Shown here one piece after another: positions 16,673 to 24,257 of a stretch of DNA of 33,292 bases (its first letter is position 1; every line of letters begins with the position of its first letter). Source of the DNA: Planctomycetota bacterium (GTDB lineage: Bacteria > Planctomycetota > Phycisphaerae > Phycisphaerales > SM1A02). The position numbers were made by a program, and so were the translations under genes. The DNA is taken from contig JAPLMU010000119.1 of assembly GCA_026386795.1 (NCBI GenBank), positions 1-33,292 of the forward strand. The letters run 5' to 3'. The notes beneath the pieces were generated by a model. That model was not told the origin of the DNA and made no database searches. It was given only the letters and a program-made list of their open reading frames with translations.

Positions 16673-19366
16673 GTGAAGGCACCTACACGAATCGTCTTGT
16701 TTGCTGGCGTGGCGGCGACTCTTGCCGTGATCATGGCCGGTATGGGCGGGCTGCTTGACGGGTTTGAGTGGTGGAGCCAGGATCAACGGTTCCTTCATGC
16801 GCGTCGTCAATCGCAGCCGCTCGGTGAGGGTGTTGCGCTCGTCGCCATTGACGACCGAGCCCTCGACACGATCGGGCGATGGCCGTGGTCGCGCGATGTC
16901 CTGTCGATGGCACTCGATGAGATTGCGATTGCCGGTGCACGAACAGTAGCGAGTGACGTGCTGTTTACGGATGTCCAATCAGCGCCCGCTGACGCGGCGC
17001 TGGCGGCCGGTATCGCGCGCAGTCCCACCGTCTTGGCGGTCAACATGGACGAGGGTCGAATGGATGCAACCATCTGGCTGTCTGCGGAGGGGCGTCAAGC
17101 GCTCAGTGCATTGGTCACTGCGATTGCGGAAGACATTACTGCCGAGCCGAGCGTGATTGCTGATCGCGCTGGACTTCAAGGCGTGCGGCGCGATCGATTC
17201 TTAGAACGGTCGACGAATTTCAAGAAGCTTGCTGCATGGAAGGAGTTGCTGCGCCTGCGCAATGCCGGCACTCCGCCCGCCGATGCGCAGGCATATCGAT
17301 TGCTTCTCACGAAGCAGGACGCCACGCTTGAGCACTTTGCGGAGCGCATCTCCGTAAATGAAGCGTTTGATCGTGATGAGTCGTTTGCATTGCTCGCGCG
17401 TTTCATGTCTGCGAGTAAGGGCGAAGGTTCGGCGATGGACGCGCCACCGCTTGCAGAGTTTGCTGAACGAGCCGCCGGAGTGGGTTTTGTGAACTGCGCG
17501 CCCGATCGGGATGGGCAGTATCGACGGGTTCGCCCGTTCTGGCGCACGCCGTATGGATCGTTGCCACAGTTTGGGCTTGCGGCTGGGTTGCTGCAACTTG
17601 GAATTGCGCCGGCTTCGATTCGCGAAGAGCCAGATGCATTGGTGTTTCCTGACGGGCGACGATTACCCCTCGATAATGGGCTCATCTATGTTTACTGGCC
17701 CACCGAAATGTTTGAGGCGATTGGCGGCAGTGTTACATCTACGGAGGCGCGTACCGAGACCGGGGTGATCGCTATCGGTGCACTGATTGACCTTGCTAAC
17801 CAGCGCAAACTGCTTGCTGAGCAGGAGCGTCGCTATCTGGAGCTTGGCGCAGATATCGCTGCTGCGCAAGCGATCCCTGTCGAATCGATGTCCGCGGTGC
17901 CAGTGGCGGACGCAGTGCGCGCTGCTGTCAAGGAGCAGGGCGAATTCATCGCCGGCGACCTTTCTGTGCGCGGAACAAACGACATCAAGGACGCCACCGA
18001 TGCGGAGCGAAAGGCAGTTGGAACGTACCGCGAATGGTGGCGCCTTGATCAAGAGATCCCGGTGTCACGCAAGCGAATCGCCGACGCAGCGGAGTTTGCA
18101 CGCGCGCATCTCAAGGACCGATTGGTATTCGTCGGTTTCATCGCCACCGGAGTGATGGCGGACATGATCAATACGGTCAATGGTCCGCGCACGCCGGGCG
18201 TCTATTTCCATGCGGCAGTTGCTGACATGGTGATTTCGAGTCAGTCCGTTTATCTGTGGGCGCCATGGACAGGATGGGTCATCGGCGCAGTGTTCGGCTT
18301 GATCTGTGCGGTCATTGCTTGGAAATCTGGAGCTGGAATCAGCACTTCGGTGACATTTTTGATCGCGGGCGCCTGGGTTCTGCTCTCTGGATTCTTGGCA
18401 TTTGAAATTCATAACCTCATGATTCCCGTGGCGGTACCGGTGCTCGCAGCCATAGCATCGCAAGCTGCAAGCGTTTCCACGGCTGCAGTGGTGAACCAGC
18501 GAGAGAAGGCGCGGATCACTCGACAGTTCCGTGCTCGCGTCAGTCCGCAACTGGTGGAGCGTCTTGCCGCGAATCCGGACGCGCTCTCCATGCGCGGCGA
18601 GCAGCGCACCGCCACGATTCTGTTTGGAGATCTTGCTGGATTCACCACCATCAGCGAGAAACTTGGCTCGGAGGCAGTGGTTGCCACGCTCAATATGTAC
18701 ATGTCCGCGATGGCCAACGAATTGACGGAACGACGCGCGTATGTCAACAAGTTTCTCGGCGATGGTTTGTTGGCATTCTGGAGCGCGTTCGAGCCAGAAC
18801 CTGAGCAGGGGCAATTGGCTGCAGAAGCGTGCCGGGCATGTCAGCGCGTTGTGAAGGCGATCGGCGAACGCCCGGATCGCCAGTCGCTTCCGAAGATTTC
18901 ACTGCGCCTTGGTGTTGCAACTGGCTCCGTGACCATTGGAGACTGCGGTGCTCCTCCTGATCTCAACGATTACACGGTCATTGGCGACAGCGCGAATCTT
19001 GCCGCGCGATTAGAGAGTGCCAACAAGCAGTTTGGAACGGCAATTCTCTTCTGCGGAACGACGCGCGCCTTGATTCATGATTCAGGTGGGCTGCCCATCG
19101 TGTCACTTGGCCGGGTGGTCGTGGTTGGGCAGAGCGTGCCGATTGATCTATTCACCATGCTTGTGGAAGATCCGCAGGTCGGCTGGATCGAGAGTGTGGG
19201 CCGAGCGGTTGATGCGTTCGCCAAGTCTGACTTTGCAGCATGCGCCACAGCATGGGACGCTCATGAACAGGCGTTCGGTGTAACGAAGATCACCGTGCCA
19301 TTCCGCGAGGCGCTTGCTGATCCAGCGGATAAACGTGATGGAGTGCTGCGGTTGCGGGCGAAGTAA
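16673..19366 (+). CDS. CHASE2-domain class III adenylate/guanylate cyclase
   Basis: An 897-residue membrane sensor. An N-terminal helix (about 8-28) is followed by an extracytoplasmic CHASE2 domain (VALVAIDDRALDTIGRWPWSR, about 58-80, to about 515), with an unusually long insertion around 340-480. Three hydrophobic segments (about 520-610) come next, then a cyclase domain (about 640-830). The metal-binding aspartates are Asp653 (FGDLAGF) and Asp697 (LGDGLLAF). Lys693 and Thr768 are at the base-selecting positions, typical of ATP-using class IIIb enzymes, and Asn775 and Arg779 (NLAARLE) are present, so it should be active and make cAMP. The start is GTG 16673, 20 bases after the FecR-type gene; FecR-domain and CHASE2-cyclase genes are often neighbours in bacteria. 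Confidence 0.92.
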   Translation: MKAPTRIVLFAGVAATLAVIMAGMGGLLDGFEWWSQDQRFLHARRQSQPLGEGVALVAIDDRALDTIGRWPWSRDVLSMALDEIAIAGARTVASDVLFTDVQSAPADAALAAGIARSPTVLAVNMDEGRMDATIWLSAEGRQALSALVTAIAEDITAEPSVIADRAGLQGVRRDRFLERSTNFKKLAAWKELLRLRNAGTPPADAQAYRLLLTKQDATLEHFAERISVNEAFDRDESFALLARFMSASKGEGSAMDAPPLAEFAERAAGVGFVNCAPDRDGQYRRVRPFWRTPYGSLPQFGLAAGLLQLGIAPASIREEPDALVFPDGRRLPLDNGLIYVYWPTEMFEAIGGSVTSTEARTETGVIAIGALIDLANQRKLLAEQERRYLELGADIAAAQAIPVESMSAVPVADAVRAAVKEQGEFIAGDLSVRGTNDIKDATDAERKAVGTYREWWRLDQEIPVSRKRIADAAEFARAHLKDRLVFVGFIATGVMADMINTVNGPRTPGVYFHAAVADMVISSQSVYLWAPWTGWVIGAVFGLICAVIAWKSGAGISTSVTFLIAGAWVLLSGFLAFEIHNLMIPVAVPVLAAIASQAASVSTAAVVNQREKARITRQFRARVSPQLVERLAANPDALSMRGEQRTATILFGDLAGFTTISEKLGSEAVVATLNMYMSAMANELTERRAYVNKFLGDGLLAFWSAFEPEPEQGQLAAEACRACQRVVKAIGERPDRQSLPKISLRLGVATGSVTIGDCGAPPDLNDYTVIGDSANLAARLESANKQFGTAILFCGTTRALIHDSGGLPIVSLGRVVVVGQSVPIDLFTMLVEDPQVGWIESVGRAVDAFAKSDFAACATAWDAHEQAFGVTKITVPFREALADPADKRDGVLRLRAK

Positions 19367-19390
19367 TCGTCGCAGCGCGCGGAGTTGGGG

Positions 19391-20695
19391 TCACAGCCTC
19401 TTGATGATCAGGCCGGTCTGGTCATCTTCGAGCGGCGCGTGCTGTGTGAATGCGTGCACTTCGCGCTTGATCGCATCCAGGATTTCGCGCGATGACTGGT
19501 CGCGCGCGCCGCGGACGATCTGACGAATACGTTCTTCGTCAAACAAGACGCGCTCGGGACTTGCAGCCTCGTAGAAGCCATCAGTAATCGCTACTAGAAT
19601 GTCGCCGGAAGCCAGTGTGTAGCGCTGTGCATCATCTTCGGAGTAAGGGAGTGCCACAACACCGAGCGGCGGCATGTCTGCGCCCTGCGTTACGAAGGTG
19701 TCGGAGGCGCGGCTGTAAATCAGGATCGGTCCTTGCCCGGCGGAAATAGTGTGGACGTCGCCAGTCCGGCAGTCAAGGCGCGCAAGCCACGCGGTGACGA
19801 AGCGGCCATCGGGGAGATCTTCGCAGAGTTGCGCGTTGATTTCTTCCGCAAGCTTGACGATCGGTTGCTGTAGCCGGAGGCCGAGCCGGAGCATCCCGCG
19901 CATCTGCACGCTCGAAAGCGCGCTGGCAACGCCGTGGCCGGTGGCGTCGGCAATCGCAAATACATATTCATCTGGTTCAGTGTCTGACGAAGCGATATTC
20001 CCGCCGGCCAGTGCGATGACGTCGTATGCGTCACCGCCACAGAACTCGGCGGGGCAGCTTTCACCTGCAATATCCCACCCAGAAACATGTGGAATGTCTG
20101 TTGGGAAGGTGCCTGCCTGAATGCTTTTGGCAACATCCATTTCCCGCTCGAGGCGCTCGCGTTCGATGCGGTCTTCGATCAATCGACCGCGCTTCATTGC
20201 CACCGCGGCGTTTGCGGCAAGACCTGACGCGAGCGATTCATCGGCGGCAGTAAATGTGCCGGTATGACGATTCAACACCTGTGCAACGCCGACGAGTGCA
20301 CCGTCGTGATCAAGGAGCGGCACAGTCAGGATGGTGCGTGTGTGGTAACCAGTCTTCAAGTCAACGGAACGATTGAAGCGATCGTCCGCATATGCATCCG
20401 CAATGTTAATAATCTGCTTTGAGGTCGCCGCTGCGCCCGCGATGCCGGCCGACATGGGGATACGGATGACATTGGGCTTGCCGCCCACCTCGCCAATACC
20501 GTGAGCGACCTGTGTAAAGAGTTCCATCGCCGTGGGATCAAACTCAAACACAGTGGCGCGTTCCGCTTGCAGCAAATCACGGAGGGCATCAATCACCACC
20601 GAAAGGATCGATTGCAGATCTCCGGTGGCCGCGAGCTTGCGCGAGACGTCGAGCAGTTTCTCTGTACGTGTGCTTTCGACGTTGGACATGCTCAC
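19391..20695 (-). CDS. GAF-SpoIIE (PP2C-type) serine/threonine phosphatase
   Basis: A 434-residue cytoplasmic regulator. Residues about 15-170 form a GAF sensor domain (KLLDVSRKLAATGDLQSIL ... ERATVFEFD ... TILTVPLLDHDGALVGVAQVLN). A linker helix (about 175-195) leads to a SpoIIE/RsbU phosphatase domain with its metal-binding motifs FCGGDAYDV, AIADATGHGVASAL, AITDGFYEA and EDDQTGLIIK. Such proteins dephosphorylate anti-sigma-factor antagonists (STAS proteins) in partner-switching systems. No STAS or anti-sigma kinase gene is in the window. The start is GTG 20695 (or ATG 20689), one base after the stop of the FG-GAP gene, so the two are co-transcribed. It converges on the cyclase with 24 bases between. 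Confidence 0.9.
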   Translation of the reverse strand: MSMSNVESTRTEKLLDVSRKLAATGDLQSILSVVIDALRDLLQAERATVFEFDPTAMELFTQVAHGIGEVGGKPNVIRIPMSAGIAGAAATSKQIINIADAYADDRFNRSVDLKTGYHTRTILTVPLLDHDGALVGVAQVLNRHTGTFTAADESLASGLAANAAVAMKRGRLIEDRIERERLEREMDVAKSIQAGTFPTDIPHVSGWDIAGESCPAEFCGGDAYDVIALAGGNIASSDTEPDEYVFAIADATGHGVASALSSVQMRGMLRLGLRLQQPIVKLAEEINAQLCEDLPDGRFVTAWLARLDCRTGDVHTISAGQGPILIYSRASDTFVTQGADMPPLGVVALPYSEDDAQRYTLASGDILVAITDGFYEAASPERVLFDEERIRQIVRGARDQSSREILDAIKREVHAFTQHAPLEDDQTGLIIKRL

Positions 20696-20696
20696 A

Positions 20697-23162
20697 TCAG
20701 CCCTTGGTTTTTTTGGCCGGCAGGGTGGCAGGTTCGCCGCCCTTCGCCTGCGGATAGATCAGGAGCCGGTCATGGGCAAGGAGCACCAAATCATTGAGGC
20801 CGTCGCCCGTGATATCAGCGATTTCTCCCATGCTTGGCTCGAATTCTTGTCGATCGCCACCACTGAACATGCGTGTCTCAAAGACCTTGAATGCCAGTGC
20901 GTGCAACAAGCGCTCGGCTTGGCTGAACGTCAGAATGTCGGCCATCTGCTCGCCGCCGTCCAAGACCACAACATCGGTGTAGCCGTCGCCGTTGAGGTCG
21001 CCGACAATGAGTTCATGTGGAACTTGGCGCGGATCATCGCTTGTCCAGGTGCCAACGCTTTCAAGAACGATGCGCTCTCCGCCGAGCCGCACCAGTGCGA
21101 AGCTGTCGTCGCCAACGGCAACAAGCCCGTCATTGCCATCACCGGCAAACTTGCCCGCAACCAGTTGCGAGAACTTGAATCCGGGGATTTCGATGACCTC
21201 AGTCTGTTCCCAGGCTGAACCCTTGTTGGTTCCAAAGATAATTGCGCGCGCACCGTCACGGTCACCAGCGACGAGGCGATCACCGAGTGATGTGAGCGTC
21301 ACCAATTTCGCATCTGGATTCTTGGCGTTCATCTGCGTCACAACTTGCCAGCCGGGGCTTGCGCCGTTCGCGGGCTTCGGTTCATAGCGCAGGGCGCGCA
21401 CGTAGTTGCGATCAGCGACAAGGAGTTCGCCCTTGCCATTGCCGTCAACATCGGCAACCAACGTGTTGTCGCCGGTAGCCGCTTGAACGAGGCCGAATTG
21501 GCCCATGTCCTTGGATTCAAGCACTTTGAAGGGAGCTGGAGTGGTATCGGCAGCCTTGTCCTTATCAGCAGACTTGCTTGCAGGCTTGTCTGCGGCCTTC
21601 GCATCAATGATCGGTGCGGTCGGTTCGGTGGGAACCTTTGCCTGCGCTTGCAGCATGATCATCGGTTTTTCAGGCGTGAACACCAAGAGATCCGTGAGTC
21701 CGTCTTGGTCCGCATCGACGGCAGACACGGCATTGGGCGATCGACTCTGCGCGCCCAAGTTGATCGTCACACGCTTCGCTGCGTCAACTTGGATGTCCAC
21801 TGGGACGAGTTCGATCACGAAGTTCTTTCCGTCCTTCGCTACCACTGCCAAATTGCGCTCGCCGCCGAGGTCAACCAAATTGATCGCGACCGGCGTTCGG
21901 CCGGCGCCCAGCTGAACTGCAAGCGGGAATCCGATGGTGCCATCTTTGCCTGTCTCACTCCTGCCGACAACGCCTTCTTTCTCAGACAGGCTGAACACAA
22001 TGGCTCCGTCCTTTGTTGGTGCAACGGCGATGGAATCAAGGTCAGCAAATGATGGGCTCGCAACAGGAGCGCTCAGACCTTTGGACTTCTCTTGTCGATA
22101 CGTCATCACCGCGTTGGCGAGTGTGTTGGTCGATACGACATCGGGGAGGCCGTCCGCGTTGATGTCTGCAAACACAGTGCGGCGCTTGCGGTTCTGCGGA
22201 TCCTCAAAGCTCCATGTCACCAAACTTGAGTCTCGAGTACCTGCGCCTTCGATGCGACCGCGTCCCACTCGGCTGAACGTGACCCGCTTGGTTGGGCGTT
22301 CGACCGCGCCAATGAGGGCAGCCTTCGCGCCGGGAAGTCGCACGGCGCAGACTTCACGTACCGCGGGCATCTCAAAGCGCACCTGCGGACCCACAAACAA
22401 CTTGTCGCCTTGGCGTTCGGTGAACCAGGCGCGTACTGGTGCTGGATCTTCTGGAACCACGCCGATGATGTCAGTGGTGCCGTTGCCGTCGAAGTCTTCA
22501 AGGATCACTGCAACTACGCGCGCGCCACCAGCACTCAGTTCGGTGGGCGCGCCGGTGGTCTCTTTGTCGAGCGGCCAAATGGAAATCTTGCCGTCAACAA
22601 TGCTGACCAGTTCCTTGGCACCGTCGCCAATGAGGTTGGCAACAGCGAGAGCGTTTGGATTTGATCCGAGGTTTCGAATGGTCTGCTTGCGAGCCACCTT
22701 GAACTGCCCCGGCTCGGTTTGGCGCACGAACACCACTCCCGGCGGACTGTTGCCGGCGTAGATCATGTCCATCAGGCCATCATGGTCCCAGTCGCAGGCG
22801 ACTACGGCTTCCACTTCGCGATCGACAGTGATACTTTCGCGCTTGTAGCGCCAGTGTTCCGGAAACTCATTGACGCCGCGCACGGCAGGCGCTTCATCGG
22901 TTTCCTTCGCGCCCTTCTTCTGAAAGTTCACATCGATGCGGTTCTTGAAATTGTCCACCACCAACAGGTCTTCGAGTCCGTCGCCATTCATGTCAGCAAC
23001 GATGAAGGGACCCGCCTTTGGATCCACTTTAAGTACCTCGAGTGGCAGAAATCCAAAGTGGCGCGCGATGTCATCTGCGGCGAGCCCAACGGCACTCGCG
23101 GTCAGGAAGGCGAGGCTGGCGCAGGCGAGCCGAACGGTGGAACGGTGAGAGCGGATGTTCAT
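20697..23162 (-). CDS. Secreted FG-GAP/VCBS-repeat (beta-propeller) protein
   Basis: An 821-residue exported protein. ATG 23162 begins MNIRSHRSTVRLACASLAFL with a signal peptide ending near VGLAADD. At least eight calcium-loop type repeats are visible, for example VADMNGDGLEDLLVVD, VACDWDHDGLMDMIY, LEDFDGNGTTDIIG, FADINADGLPDVV, VDADQDGLTDLLV, ADVDGNGKGELLV, VGDLNGDGYTDVVVLD and IADITGDGLNDLVLL. They form one or two seven-bladed integrin-like propellers separated by a Lys/Ala/Asp-rich linker (about 555-590). The family is abundant in planctomycetes; ligands are generally unknown. It is followed after one base by the SpoIIE phosphatase gene and diverges from the HtrA-like gene with an 84-base gap. 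An upstream in-frame extension to 23642 lies within the divergent gene and is not coding. Confidence 0.85.
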   Translation of the reverse strand: MNIRSHRSTVRLACASLAFLTASAVGLAADDIARHFGFLPLEVLKVDPKAGPFIVADMNGDGLEDLLVVDNFKNRIDVNFQKKGAKETDEAPAVRGVNEFPEHWRYKRESITVDREVEAVVACDWDHDGLMDMIYAGNSPPGVVFVRQTEPGQFKVARKQTIRNLGSNPNALAVANLIGDGAKELVSIVDGKISIWPLDKETTGAPTELSAGGARVVAVILEDFDGNGTTDIIGVVPEDPAPVRAWFTERQGDKLFVGPQVRFEMPAVREVCAVRLPGAKAALIGAVERPTKRVTFSRVGRGRIEGAGTRDSSLVTWSFEDPQNRKRRTVFADINADGLPDVVSTNTLANAVMTYRQEKSKGLSAPVASPSFADLDSIAVAPTKDGAIVFSLSEKEGVVGRSETGKDGTIGFPLAVQLGAGRTPVAINLVDLGGERNLAVVAKDGKNFVIELVPVDIQVDAAKRVTINLGAQSRSPNAVSAVDADQDGLTDLLVFTPEKPMIMLQAQAKVPTEPTAPIIDAKAADKPASKSADKDKAADTTPAPFKVLESKDMGQFGLVQAATGDNTLVADVDGNGKGELLVADRNYVRALRYEPKPANGASPGWQVVTQMNAKNPDAKLVTLTSLGDRLVAGDRDGARAIIFGTNKGSAWEQTEVIEIPGFKFSQLVAGKFAGDGNDGLVAVGDDSFALVRLGGERIVLESVGTWTSDDPRQVPHELIVGDLNGDGYTDVVVLDGGEQMADILTFSQAERLLHALAFKVFETRMFSGGDRQEFEPSMGEIADITGDGLNDLVLLAHDRLLIYPQAKGGEPATLPAKKTKG

Positions 23163-23246
23163 GGTGGATATTCGGTCCGTTGTCACGCGCGGGCGACTGC
23201 CGCACGAGATGCCTATGGTAAGGTTTCCACGAGAGGTCATCGCACC

Positions 23247-24257
23247 ATGCAATTCACTTTCCAAGCCGCCGTTCCCGCGTTCGCCATCGCAATCGCAACC
23301 ATCGCATCCGGGGATGTGGTCAAGCTGAGGAGCGGGGCGTCGATCGACGGCAAGATCCTCAAGCAGACCGATCGAGCCGTCTGGGTTGACATTGGTGCAG
23401 ATGTGGTGCAGGTTGATATGGAGCAGGTGGATTCGGTCACGCGCGACGATTCGGGCGCGGCGCTGCAGCCTGATGTCTCGCAACTCTTTTCGACCGCCAA
23501 GGATTTGCCAACGCTTCCACCAAAGGAACTTGCCAAAGGTCTGGGTGCCTCGGTCATCAAGGTGAGTACTCCAGGCGGGCTTGGTTCTGGTGTCATCATC
23601 AGTCCCGATGGATTCGCCATTACGAACGCCCACGTCATTCAAGGCGAGCGATCGTTGCGCGCGACCATTTGGGTCAGACAGCCCGATGGAAGTCTGAAGC
23701 GCACCGATATCGATGATGTGGAAATCGAGGCGGTGAGTAACTCGCTTGATCTGGCACTTATCAAATTGAAGAGCCCTGACGGCAAGCCATTCCCAGTAGC
23801 GCCTGTTGAGGGCGATGATTCAATCGAGGCGGGTCAGCGCGTCTTTGCGATTGGCAATCCGCTCGGTCTTGAACGAACACTGACCGAGGGTGTGGTGAGT
23901 GTGCCTGCAATGCAACTCGATGGCCGCACCTACATTCAGACCGATACGCCCATCAATCCCGGCAATTCCGGCGGCCCGCTGTTCAATATGCGCGGCGAAG
24001 TGGTGGGCATCACCAACATGAAGATCACGCTTGGTGAGAATGTCGGGTTTGCAATTCCAGCCCGTTATTTGAAGGACTTTGTTCGTCATCGCGAGGCGTT
24101 TGCGTTCGACAAGAACAACCCGAATTCAGGTCACTTCTATCACGGCGGACCGCCGCGTCCGCAGCCGGGTCCACCGAGCGAACTCGAGGACGGATCTTCC
24201 AAGGCTGCGGCGGTTCCTCCGCGCGCGGTTCCGGGTTCTGACTCACCGAACAAGTGA
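23247..24257 (+). CDS. HtrA/DegP-like secreted trypsin-type serine protease without PDZ domain
   Basis: A 336-residue protein with a signal peptide (AFAIAIATIASG, about 10-22), a small N-terminal beta domain (VVKLRSGASIDGKIL, about 24-66) and a trypsin-like domain (about 95-275). The catalytic triad is His129 (TNAHVI), Asp168 (SLDLALIK) and Ser241 (NPGNSGGPLF). After about residue 285 there is only a Pro/Ser-rich tail; the PDZ domains of DegP/DegS are absent. The start ATG 23247 has GAGAGG about ten bases upstream. Its stop overlaps the GTG of the next gene as GTGA. It probably cuts or monitors proteins in the envelope. Confidence 0.9.
   Translation: MQFTFQAAVPAFAIAIATIASGDVVKLRSGASIDGKILKQTDRAVWVDIGADVVQVDMEQVDSVTRDDSGAALQPDVSQLFSTAKDLPTLPPKELAKGLGASVIKVSTPGGLGSGVIISPDGFAITNAHVIQGERSLRATIWVRQPDGSLKRTDIDDVEIEAVSNSLDLALIKLKSPDGKPFPVAPVEGDDSIEAGQRVFAIGNPLGLERTLTEGVVSVPAMQLDGRTYIQTDTPINPGNSGGPLFNMRGEVVGITNMKITLGENVGFAIPARYLKDFVRHREAFAFDKNNPNSGHFYHGGPPRPQPGPPSELEDGSSKAAAVPPRAVPGSDSPNK

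Noticed and set aside
23163-23642. 160-codon upstream extension of the FG-GAP protein
   Set aside because: It runs through the divergent protease gene; the ATG at 23162 starts a clear signal peptide.
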